The notes beneath the pieces were generated by a model, which saw nothing but the letters and a program-made list of their open reading frames with translations, did not search any database and had not been told where the DNA came from. Position numbers and translations under genes: made by a program. Of a stretch of DNA of 64,000 nt, positions 46,872 to 56,966 are shown one piece after another; position 1 is the first letter of the stretch, and each line of letters begins with the position of its first letter. This DNA comes from Cercophora sp. LCS_1 (lineage: Eukaryota; Ascomycota; Sordariomycetes; Sordariales; Lasiosphaeriaceae), in contig JAPZLL010000025.1 of assembly GCA_036250225.1 (NCBI GenBank), positions 62,001 to 126,000 on the forward strand, written 5' to 3'.

Positions 46872-48844
46872 ATGGACATTGCCGAGGACACGCGCTGGTA
46901 CCGGAGCTATCGTCACGTCGAAGACACCGAAAAGCTGCTCCCGAACCAACGGCAACGGGCGGACTCGAACACACAGCCACACGTCACGCCGGTCCGAGAG
47001 ACGCGCGGAGGGCGGTTCCCCTGGTGGAGCGTATCATGGCGCTTTGTGTGCTCGGTGTTCTTCAGCATCATCTTGATGGTGATCCTGGATTCATACGCTG
47101 GTCGCGAAAGCTTGGGAACATGGGACCGCCGTTTGTTCAACATGCTCACCATCTTGTTCTCTTCACTTGTGAGCTTGTCACTCGGCTCACTGCTCGGTCT
47201 TCTCGGTGCCACCCTTCGTTGGCCACTCCTCGCGAGCCGAAAGCACGCACCAGACGACGTCGACCTGATTCTCGGCATGTCCAACCCCACAGGGTCGCTC
47301 AAGTTGATCCTGCACCACTGCCGTCGGGCCAATAAGTGGTCTGCCACGACGTCGATCGTGCTTGCGTACTTGGTTGTCAACATTATTGGCCGTTTGAGCG
47401 TCGCTGCCTTTGGTTTGACGTACGACCTGAATGAGAATGCCGGCATTGACTATCCCGTGATGCTCCCCGACTTTGGTGCCCGGGAGTGGATGAAGCTTGA
47501 AACTACGGACCGGGACCTTGGTATGACAGCAGGCCACCAGAAAAGTACCCAAGCAAAAATAGCGCTGACGACGACGAGCATGAGCAGGACAAATGGCCAA
47601 CTTTGCACTCAGCAGCTTCATCGTCGCGGATACCAAGTACAACCAGTCAGACCCATCAACATACACCATGCGAAACATCAGCGGGCTAGGTTTGGACCGC
47701 AGCGTGGACGGTGACACGGTCACATACACATACCATCTCCGCGAGCACCGTGGGCTAGACGAGTACGCATCGTCAGGCCTCGCCTTCCAGTCGTCATCGA
47801 ATTGCCTCGGTCGCAACTTTTACAACGGCGGCATCTACGAGAAGGGCAAACTGGTGGCAACCCTCCCAGACGACGAGGACGAAAACGCCCCCGAGTTCGT
47901 CAACGTGCTAAACGGCATCCTGTCGTACTATGGTCCAGCAACTGACTACATCTGGGCTAAAAATTGGGACTACGCCAAACTAGGAGACCCTTCGGCCTGC
48001 GTAACAACCTGTAAGTCCCCACAATCCCTCTCTACCATCCCACTGACAAACAACACCAGACCTCCACAATGAAATGTACCCCAGCCACCAAGGCCGCTAC
48101 ACCCGCAACACAACCTTCTTCCAATGCACCACCTGCCTCCGCGGCCCCTCCGGCTCAACCGGCCTCTCCCCAAACCCTTTCTTCAACCTCCCCGCCTCCA
48201 AACTCCCCTACGCAGCCAACATCCTCCTCTCCTTTGGTGCCTTTGACCGCCGCTACGCGTATTCCTACGACGTCGGCCAGTTCAGCGCAAAGGAATATGG
48301 AAGCCAGGAACACGCCATGACCTTCATCAACGGCCTCGGCGCTATGCGGTACAAGGAATTCGGGGCTGATTGGTACCGTACCCCTGTTCCTAAAGAATAC
48401 GAACTACATACCGCGCATTTGACAGCGAGGTTACCGGTTTTGGCTGTCATTGGGGCTGAGAAACAGCTTCCACGTGTGACGCGGGAGGCTGGGGCGTCAG
48501 AGGTGCCGTTTATCGTGACGAGTTTGGAGGTCAAATGGAGACGGAGCATGGGGGTTTTGGGCGCCATTCTGGCGGGGCAGGTTGTTGTGGTTTGGGTTGT
48601 GTATTGGTATGTAGGCGGCGTGTGGGTGAGGGATCATGATAGTTTTTTGTCGGTGGCAAGGGTGTTGAGGACTGCGATGGCGGGTGTGAAAGGGTTGAGC
48701 ACGGGTACGGGGAAGAAGTTGGCTGAGAGGATTGAGGAAAGCGTTTCGGGGATGAGGTATGGGACGAGGAAGGGCAAGATGGGGTTGGAGGTTGATATTT
48801 GGGAGGATGCTGTGCCTGAGTTTCCACTTGGAAAGTATGATTAG
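46872..48844 (+). CDS. Multi-pass membrane protein of unknown function
   Basis: Three exons (46872-47520, 47588-48010, 48060-48844; introns GTATGA...CAG and GTAAGT...CAG) give 618 residues. The plan is that of a fungal orphan family: a short cytosolic head, membrane segments near residues 58-75 (FVCSVFFSIILMVIL), 95-115 (FSSLVSLSLGSLLGLLGA) and 160-180, a large loop of about 300 residues with several NxS/T sites and paired Cys (CTTCLRG), then a final span near 505-525 (GAILAGQVVVVWVVYWYVGG) and a cytosolic tail of about 90 residues. The loop is probably outside the cell. No named domain is recognised. The last exon turns G-rich after about 48400. Function unknown. Confidence 0.75.
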
Positions 48845-49305
48845 GTAGGTAGACATCAATGTGTTTGAGATGTTCTCAAGACAAAAAACATTCGGACGCT
48901 TGCAATGTGGTACGACCGTACAATGAAGTTGTGGTCATAAAAGAACGGCGAAGGAGCAAATGCTCAACTTCACCATTCGATATTCCAGGTTATCAAAAGT
49001 CCTGGGGCTATATCTGCTCCCGGCCCCGGTATTGCAAGACTCGGCGGACATCAGGCTGATCATCGGCAGTCGACATGCGGCGCTATGGATAAATTACTTG
49101 CACCAATATCGCTACCCCACAACGGAAGCACGATCCCGGGTTCTCCAACGTCTTGAGGAAATGCTCATTCTCACTTCAGAATTGTGGCATCGACGTTACG
49201 GCTGAGCGTGTCAGAGTGATGTCGCTCATCCACGCCGCCCCCTGAAATCCCACAGCTGAGCGAGCCCCAAGGTGATCAGTCATTGCGCCTCTTTCATCTG
49301 CGGAA
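48845..49305. other. Intergenic region upstream of the LPMO gene
   Basis: No gene recognised. Likely promoter of the following secreted enzyme. Confidence 0.5.
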
Positions 49306-50304
49306 ATGCGCTCCCTCCTGCTCGCCCTCGCCGCCGTCGGCGTCCACAGCCACGGCGGCATCTTCAACTACACAATCGACGGCATCGACTACCCGGGGTA
49401 TCTCCTCAGCTCCCTTTCCCTTCACCTCAAAAATGTGACACTAACGAGAGCAGCCACTTCCCCTGGCTCCCCGAAGGCCCCCAATCAACCATCCAGCGCC
49501 GCTGGTGGGGTGACCCTATCCGCTCCCCATCCCATCCATACCTCGCCTGCAACCGCGGCAACCCTCTGGCCACCAAAAACCCGTCCCTCCACGCCCCCAT
49601 CCGCGCAGGAAGCACTATTATCGCCAATCTCCACCACCCCGAATGTCCACCGGGCATCATCTATCCCACCAAGCCCTCCGTTCCCGGCGACGAAGATCCC
49701 CCAGTACCAGTCTGCATGGGACCCCTGGAAGGGTTCTGGTTCCATACCCACGGCCCACTGATCGTCTACATGGCCGACTGCCAGGGATCTTGCGAGGATT
49801 TTACACCCGGACCGGATGACAAGCGGTGGTTTAAAATCTGGGAGTCTGGGTTGCAAGACGGACGTAGTGTCGTGGACGTGGATGGGTGGGAGCAGTTTCC
49901 CATGACAAATAATGGATGGGAGGTGAAGATTCCAAAGAGCTTGAAAGCGGGGAGATACTTGGTCAGGCATGAGATTATTTATATCGAGAATGATCCGGCG
50001 CAGTTTTATCCTTATTGTACGCAGGTTGAGGTTATAGGAGAGGGGAAAGAGATTCCCGGGGAGGAGTATTTGGTTGCTTTCCCGGGGGGTTATAAGGCTG
50101 TTGGTGAGTGATTCTTTGGAGTGAGAAAGGTAGGGCTTCACTGACGGGCATAGATCCTGGGATTGCGGTTGCAGGAGCCTTTTGGACGCCGGAGGTTTAT
50201 ACGACTTGGGTGAGTTTTCTAGTAGTGCTGTTGGAGAGGGCTAACGAGGACAGCCGACGAACTACACCGTGCCTGGGCCACCGGTTTGGACGGGCGGGGA
50301 ATAG
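49306..50304 (+). CDS. AA9 lytic polysaccharide monooxygenase
   Basis: Secreted copper enzyme that oxidatively cuts crystalline polysaccharides, chiefly cellulose. Four exons (49306-49397, 49454-50103, 50154-50209, 50254-50304) give 282 residues. Residues 1-15 are a signal peptide; cleavage after VHS leaves His16 as the N-terminal ligand of the copper histidine brace. The second ligand is in FHTHGP (residues 127-132, probably His130). The axial Tyr and its partner Gln are in AQFYPYC, preceded by RHEIIYI as in typical AA9. Cysteine pairs and the C-terminal YTVPGPPVW are also family features. Unusual are the WWGDP segment and the Pro-rich loop (YPTKPSVPGDEDPPVP) before the second His, which lengthen the substrate face. 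No cellulose-binding module follows. Substrate and regioselectivity are not predictable here. Confidence 0.92.
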
Positions 50305-51441
50305 GATTTGATGTACAGGTACCGAAAGCCAACGGGCTTGCGATCATCGGAATTCCGGGTTGATGGAAATGACAGCAGGACCACTTTAGGGATGTAGTAG
50401 GAAGTCTTGAGCCTTTCAGGACATCTTGAATTCTTGCAACCGCTGGGATGGGTTCAAACTTGGGGCATTATGGTGATGGTACTGGAAAAAGATAGCTTCA
50501 TGCTTGAAGCTGCATCACATCCATCCAGTATTCTAGAAAGTATTTTGCCTATATGATAATGTCTTCGAATACCTCCATCAATCTAAAAAGACATACAAGA
50601 GCAAAGACAATCCGGGTTACAATCACTGAAGGATGCGAGAGGGGGTCGTCTGATGTTTGCTCATACATTTCAGGGACAAGGTGGACTCGCCTTCAACTTT
50701 CCAAATGTCTGCTATTTTTACGCACCATTTATCTGAAGCATTCTTTCCCAGGCTCACTGCCTGCAGCCCCAGCTCAAAACGCCGATGCATGGTTCTCATT
50801 GGTGAGATTTTCCCGACGGGGTGCAGCGATCGCAGCTCCGCCACCCACAGACGATGACCGAGCCCCATTTCCCGGTGCCCGATCTCGCCTCGCTGCTTTC
50901 CGTCCCAGCACATCAGCCCAAATGCAGACCTCCATGATGACGTGGGTTCCCCAAGTTCTTTGAATGCGCCATGTTTCGGTGGTCCTTAATAGTCGCCTCG
51001 TGAGAATCTGATTCAGCGTTTCCCTTTTGCAGTCCCAACTTTCATCAGGCTCTAGTGATGCGCATGATGGCCGTCAGCGAACCAACCAAGTCTCGGGCCG
51101 GGCCACTGCGGCGCGCCGCTTGCGTCTCATGCAAACACACCAGATGCAGCTGCGAGCATCACAGAGGATTTCCCCATTCATGCGCACCGTAAACCCAGGT
51201 CGGTGCCTGCCACCAAGCCACCAGATCCAAGGCTTTCAGACCGTAGCCCCTGGCTACGCCGCAACAGCCGCAACTTTCTTTGGTATGAGACGAAGTCACA
51301 GTTCACACAGTTCACCGTTCGAGATTGATTAAATAGCTTCTCGCCACCGCTATATCATGACGATGCATCATCACGCCGAGTCAACTCAGCTCAAATCACT
51401 CATCTCCAGCCGAGCACACATTCACTTGACAGTCGTTCAAA
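50305..51441. other. Intergenic region with a zinc-cluster-like remnant
   Basis: A 1.1-kb gap. A short + strand frame at 51064-51192 (42 codons) contains RRAACVSCKHTRCSC, reminiscent of the first half of a Zn2Cys6 DNA-binding domain but with wrong Cys spacing and no continuation. Otherwise no gene is recognised; the last 100 bases are the probable leader of the metalloprotease. Confidence 0.45.
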
Positions 51442-52372
51442 ATGCTCCTCCTCAAAACAACCCTCCTCTCCCTCCTCACCACCGCCTCAGCGCATGTCAT
51501 CCGCGCCAGCGACTCCAAACCCATCTCCACATCCTCGACAAACTGGTGCGGTAGCAGCTCCGTTCATGGCGGCAAAGAACTCCGACGCAGCTTCGACCTC
51601 GACCACATCCTCCCACGACACGCCAACGTCTCCTCCCACCTTGTCGTAGACACCTACTTCCATATCGTCGCCAACTCAACCAAGCCCCAAGATGGCTACC
51701 TCTCCAACAGCACTATCTCAGACCAGTTCCGCGTCCTCAACACGACGTTCTCCTCTACAGGTATCTCTTTCCGCCTCAAGGGTGTAACGCGCACCGTAAA
51801 CAAGACATGGTCCACTTCCTCTGACGAGGAGGACCACTACGCCATGAAACGCGCCCTTCGCAAGGGGTCTTACAAGACGCTCAATGTCTACTTTCGGACT
51901 GTAGTCGGCATTTCCGATGATGGAAGTGAGTTGCTCGGGCAGTGCACCTTTCCCGATGACGTCAAGAATAAGTCCCGCGAATTTTACGATGACGGGTGCA
52001 TGGTCCTGCATAGCACCGTGCCGGGCGGGACGACAGTTGATGCGGACCTCGGCATGACGACGACGCATGAGGTTGGCCATTGGTTCGGGCTGTATCATAC
52101 CTTTGAGGGCGGGTGTGATGGACAGGGTGACCTTGTTGCGGACACGCCGGCTGAGGGTGAGCCTGGACGCGGGTGTCTGGTTGGACGGGATACGTGCCCT
52201 GGTTTGGAGGGGACGGATCCGGTGAGGAATTATATGGATTATTCTGCTGAGTGAGTTTTTCCCTTCTTTTGGAGTGGATCTTGAGCTAACTGATGGTAGT
52301 TCTTGTGTGACGAATTTTACGCCTGGGCAGAAGAGGAGGATTCATGAGCTTTGGGCGGCGTATCGGGCTTGA
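51442..52372 (+). CDS. Secreted pappalysin-type metalloprotease (M43B, MEP1-like)
   Basis: Zinc endopeptidase exported from the hypha. Two exons (51442-52250, 52300-52372; intron GTGAGT...GGTAG with a GCTAAC branch site) give 293 residues. Residues 1-17 are a signal peptide (MLLLKTTLLSLLTTASA) followed by a short prosegment. The metzincin motif HEVGHWFGLYH begins at His209, with catalytic Glu210 and the Met-turn in NYMDYS near residue 267. Cysteines and many NxS/T sites fit a secreted glycoprotein, and the length matches fungal MEP1-type proteases. The last exon adds SCVTNFTPGQKRRIHELW, which completes the usual C-terminal helix. The switch from C-rich to G-rich coding strand is near 52000. 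Confidence 0.92.
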
Positions 52373-52574
52373 TTGTTAGACTTGGGAAGCTTTATGATAC
52401 CATTCGCTTTGGAGTTTAGGGCTTGGGTTTAGATGAGCATGGCTACACCAAAAAAGAACCAGTATGAATCACCGTGACTGAAGAAGATATTGAAATGTTA
52501 TATGGTGAACGGAGTTCCTCCAAGGGTACGCGGGCGATCTGTTCTAGTGGCCGACGTCCCATTGCCTTAGCGTT

Positions 52575-53113
52575 TTGGATGGACACGATTGGCCTACCAG
52601 GAGCTGTGCGCTGAGTGGAAGACATAGTGTGTCTTGCCACGTTGTTGAGCTTGTTATTGAGCACCATGCAGATGCGGGTCAAGCGAAACCTGGGATGCCC
52701 ACGCCTCTGCAGCTGCTGTGCATGGATGCTGGGCCGGTTCGGTCACTGGCAGAAGTCGCGTCATCTCACGCCTCATCAAAGCGGACGAAGAGGTTATTCA
52801 CGGGACAGACTTTCGGGGGGCAACACCGCTTCACGATGCGGTTCAGTACTCAGCGAAAGCCGTGGTGAGAATACTTATCCAAAGCTGAGCTCGTGTGGAC
52901 GCTGTAAATCACCAGGGTGAAACTGTGGTGCCGAAGGCGTTGCAGTGGCTTTGGGATATAGGTGAATTGGGTGTCGGAATCGCAGAGCAAGTCATTGTCT
53001 CGGCGGAGTTGGGGGAGAATACATCCCCTGAAGTCGGCGAGTTGCGGAACCAGGTGGAGAGGTTTGAAGAGGAAAAGCGGTTGAGGAGGAATGCCCTGCG
53101 GCGGCGTTTGTGA
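52575..53113 (+). pseudogene. Ankyrin-repeat gene relic
   Basis: Remnants of ankyrin repeats in two frames. The first runs from 52575 (DGHDW...SCALSG, then HVVELVIEHHADAG and TPLQLLC), matching the DxxGWTPLxxA...VVxLLIEHGAD pattern with substitutions. From about 52760 the reading continues in another frame (LIKADEEVI, DFRGATPLHDAVQYSAKAVVRILIQ), is cut by TGA at 52886-52888 where a Gly codon is expected, and continues in the same frame (ARVDAVNHQGET) to a charged helical end at 53113. At least one frame change and one nonsense codon are needed, so it is a decayed fragment with no start. Ankyrin repeats commonly form the C-terminal sensor of fungal NLR-like proteins; no other NLR domain is present here. 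Confidence 0.7.
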
Positions 53114-54067
53114 GATCTGTGGACGGTGGAACCATTTCAGTTCCACGTGTAACTTACTCTATGCATGAAATTACAGCACTTTGGTGATGTGTTATATCCC
53201 TCAATGATGACCTATTGCGGGGATTCATCTCGCTCGTATATGGTTCTTTGGACTTTTTAAAGCAAGAAACGGAGCAAATGGATGGGGCAACGAGAACACC
53301 CACACAGACGAATGGGTAGCAAATAACCCTCCACCGGAAGTTCGGGATGGAAACAAGAACACTGCACTCATGATAATGAGTGACAGATACATGTATTACT
53401 CAGATTGGGGCAAACACAGCGGACCATGCTTCATCGTCCGTTTTATCACCCCCAAGCCATTCCCATCGCATATCGGGTTCTTCCTAGGCCCAAGCCCGTC
53501 GTTTGCAAACAGCTGTTAAAATATGTTAATTTTACTTGCCCGAAACAATCGTCCCGGGTTTTGGGCTTGGTCTTCGTGTGTTGGAGGCCGCCGTCCCTTG
53601 TTTGGCTTGGCATCGAGACTCTTGGCGGAGGAGTTCGGACAGGGGTGAATCTTGGTGGAAGACGGGCTTGAGGATGGCTGCAGTTGCAAACAAGCCCCTG
53701 AAGAATTATCGGATCGGATTGGCGGAAAATTGGGGAATAGAACCTCTTTGCACAGCTGCGCATGGCACTTTGAGGGCGCTTCGATCCTCAGATTTCGACA
53801 CCATGCCGCATTGCCAAGCCGTCACCCCTGGTCTCCCTCCCACGCACCGGCGTCCTCACCGTCCTCACGCTGACCATTCCCAACAGGGTTGGCCGATGCA
53901 AGGCTCACTTTCAGCACAGCCTTATCATCATTTCGCGTCCTCCTTCAAGAGATGATATAAGTCCTCGACCACTTCTCCAACTCCACACAACACACTACTC
54001 ATCATCAGCTCCATTGCCGAACTGCATTCAACTCACCTTCCCGACATCAAAAGAAGGGACAACCCAA
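53114..54067. other. Intergenic region
   Basis: About 950 bases without a recognised gene. Short frames on both strands have no motif. The last 100 bases are C-rich and probably the leader of the following gene. Confidence 0.5.
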
Positions 54068-54958
54068 ATGGATCCCTACGAGATGGCCCTCCACCAACCG
54101 CGTCACATCGACGAACCCTCCCCCCTCGACTGCTACTGCTGCATCTCCCCCACCTACAACGACCCCCTTGAGACCACTCCCGCCTTCTCAACCCGCTACC
54201 TCACAGGCCGCCCCTCCACAGCCGACCCCAACCCGCGCGGCAAGCACCACCGCAAGCCCCTCCCCTGGTCGCGCTCCAAACTGTCCAAAGCAGATGGATA
54301 TGCCTGGGACCTCGACGAATACAGGAAATACACCTGGCAACAAAAAAAAGACGGCAAGCCTATCCCCAAGAAGGTGGCCACCCCACATTTCATCACTTTG
54401 GTTGAGGCGCACCGTAAACGGCACAGGGTCGTGGGATATCGATGCAGTTGCTGCTATGAGGTGTATCGGGAGCGGATGATGGAGATGAGGAAGAAGGATC
54501 CGGGGGGGTTGATGAAGGAGGGGATGCGGTTGGTAAGAGAGGGTGCTTGGATCCCTGGGGAGGGGAGGAGGCCGGAGTGGAGGAGGGGGGTTAGGACTGC
54601 CCATGCACGGGTCGTAAAGGAGGTGGTGCTGACAAGGGAGGCGGATGGTGATGCGGATGGGTACGAGAGAGAGGAAGGGTTCAGTCTGGGGCAGATTCCG
54701 GTCGAGGAGGGGTATCGGGTTACTTGGAGGCCCGCGAGGAGGAGGAGGAGGGTGGTGGAGAGCGAGGCTGGGAGCGACAGTGAGACTGAGGAGGAGAGTG
54801 TGCGGTGTGAGGAGTGGGAGTGGGAGTTTGTGGCTGCGGGTAGGATTGCCAAGGATGATGACCTCTGCAGCGCTATCAGCAGCGAATGGGTTGGGGTGGC
54901 AGAGGATGTTGACTCGGCGTGGGATGGGTCACAAGGGGACTGGGAGATTTGTCGGTAG
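54068..54958 (+). CDS. Orphan protein, function unknown
   Basis: Single exon, 296 residues from the first ATG of the frame. No family is recognised. The N-terminal part has a Cys-rich motif (LDCYCC) and a basic Pro-rich stretch; residues 75-150 look folded (WDLDEYRKYTWQQKK, TPHFITLVEAHRKRHR, YRCSCCYEVYRERM) with a second CxCC motif; the rest is charged with an Arg5 run and an acidic Ser/Glu-rich end. No signal peptide or membrane segment. The coding strand changes abruptly from C-rich to G-rich near 54480, which is shared with neighbouring genes and suggests a genuine, long-resident gene rather than a chance frame. Confidence 0.55.
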   Translation: MDPYEMALHQPRHIDEPSPLDCYCCISPTYNDPLETTPAFSTRYLTGRPSTADPNPRGKHHRKPLPWSRSKLSKADGYAWDLDEYRKYTWQQKKDGKPIPKKVATPHFITLVEAHRKRHRVVGYRCSCCYEVYRERMMEMRKKDPGGLMKEGMRLVREGAWIPGEGRRPEWRRGVRTAHARVVKEVVLTREADGDADGYEREEGFSLGQIPVEEGYRVTWRPARRRRRVVESEAGSDSETEEESVRCEEWEWEFVAAGRIAKDDDLCSAISSEWVGVAEDVDSAWDGSQGDWEICR

Positions 54959-55123
54959 TAAATATGATGATGAAACTAGTTGAACTTTATCAATAAACTC
55001 CTCGATCCCCTGTGCCTTGTCTAGCCCATAAATCTAACTACCATATTAAATATGCCCCGATCTACCTACCGATGCAACACCCAATACAGCATCCCCATGG
55101 CAGCCATAATAAGGCCGAGGTAT

Positions 55124-56264
55124 CTAAGCCTCGTTCCGTAGACTCAACTCAACGCTCCCAGGCGAGTTCAACGCCACAAACGCATCCGCCTTCCCCTGCT
55201 TCTTCTTCCTCCAACCCCCAGGGAAACTACTCTCCGGTCCCTTGAGCACCATGCCGGGATGCACCACATTCAACACCAACAGCGCAATAACCATAGGCAA
55301 CGCATCCAACCCAAGCTGATAAGCCTCATTCGTCAAAATCGGATTCGACTCGGACGCACCACCCCCAAATTCAACAAGCCGAAAGATAACCCGGACCTAT
55401 CTCCCATTAGCAATCCATCATCACCAAGACGAAGTCAAACATACCACAATAAGAAGAATGACTCCCACCAAGACCCACATCAAAGGCCTTACCCACGCCA
55501 TACTCCTCACCAGCGTCCCCTCGCGGATCCGCTGCTCGAGCCTCCTGATGAAAACACCCGTGACAACACCAAACACAACCACAAAAAAAAGCTGCACGCC
55601 AATGCCAGCCATGTACACCTGCTGTCCAGTCCTGGCAATATCATGGTCCTCGTTATTAGCGAGCATCGCACCGCCCGCGGCTTGGATGATGAACGAGACA
55701 ATATCAGCCGCTACGAAGCCCTTGGCAAGCCAGCGGGGTGACATGCCGAGGATGTGTTCGTTGGGAAGGAGGAAGTGCACGAGGCGGGCGACAATCATGT
55801 AGACGTAGGCGTTGATCCCTGCGTCGCTATTGTCAGTTATCGTCATGGCGATGGGACGGGGGAGGGAATCATACAAAGTGGTGCGAGCAGGAAGAGCAAA
55901 GTCGACGAGATGACATAGTCGAAATTCTGCTGGTCGTGGGCGCCGAGGGTGCGGAGGATAAAGCAGGCGAGTTCCCAGAGGGAGCCCATTACTATGACCC
56001 AGCAGAACCACTTCCACGGGTTGTTAGTTGTGTTTGGGTGGTGGGTGGAGGAATGGGAGGACGTACCTTGCGGTAGACAAACATCTGGACCGCGTGGATG
56101 AGTGTGGTCAGGCCAAAGAAGACGGCAAACACCAAGTTCCATTCCCAGCTGGGGTAGAAGCCATAGTTGGAGTTGCAGGCGTCTGGCGGGACGTAGCCGT
56201 TGCGGTCGGGGATGGCGGATGTGCACGCTGGCAGGAGGTCTGTTGTGGACGTTGTTGTCGCCAT
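55124..56264 (-). CDS. RTA1-family lipid-translocating exporter / resistance protein
   Basis: Seven-span membrane protein of the fungal RTA1 family (RTA1, RSB1, RTM1 in yeasts), associated with tolerance to sterol inhibitors or export of long-chain bases. Four exons (56264-56067, 56010-55875, 55818-55445, 55396-55124; introns 48-56 nt) give 326 residues. Conserved features include the N-terminal NSNYGFYPSWEWNLVF lead-in, FCWVIVMGSLWELACFILR, LLFLLAPLWINAYVYM across the third junction, FVAADIVSFIIQAAGGAM, and VRVIFRLVEF near the C-terminal end, followed by NEAYQLGLDALPM. The ATG at 56264 is preferred; an ATG 42 bases upstream is also in frame. The next gene upstream on the same strand is a Zn2Cys6 regulator, a possible functional partner (inference). 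Confidence 0.9.
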
Positions 56265-56966
56265 GGCGAATGGGCCAGCTTCGAGAAGCTCAGGACGCTC
56301 GAACACGGTTGATCAAGGGGGAGGATTAGGTAGAAGTCGGTGCTTGCTGGTGGACTTGATGTCGGGACCGCGGTTCAGACATATTTATCCTCCGTCCCAT
56401 CTTCCGTGGGATTTGCACTAGTACGTCGCCTGTCATGGCTTGCATATAGCAACGCGTCAAAAGGAAGACTCCACCGACACTGTCTGCTGGGAAATGCTAC
56501 CGCGGACTCGGGGCGGATTTGGGGCGCAGTAAAAGCCTCCTTGACCCCTGTCAACCAACATCAGATGCATGCACGTCATTGGCTCATCCGTCGCTTTCGT
56601 CGTTTTGCAAGATCCGAGGCAGAGCCCTGCCGATCCTTGCATCGTCTCGAAGCGTCCAAAACCAAACGATATCCTTATGCCAATTTCTTTTCGGGGTTCG
56701 ATGACGAAGCTCTCGTTTTCTAGCGGGAAAAGCGAGCGCTTCCCTGAAGGACACCGAAGTGATTGGAGGGATATCCGGCTGGGGAAAAGGGGCCGAAAGC
56801 TCTCAGGCATCTGGTAGCATTCAGGGGTCTTCGAATGGGATTTTTTAGCGCTCAGATATTGCGTATGTGCCGTGGGGAGACATGGGATGGGTGAAGACGA
56901 TTTGAAAGTGCAACATCAGGATTTGGTGCGACAGTCTTGCTGCTACCAACATGAATAAATCGGGTT
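56265..56966. other. Promoter of the RTA1 gene
   Basis: 700 bases between two genes on the minus strand. No gene recognised; it should contain the RTA1 promoter. Confidence 0.5.
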
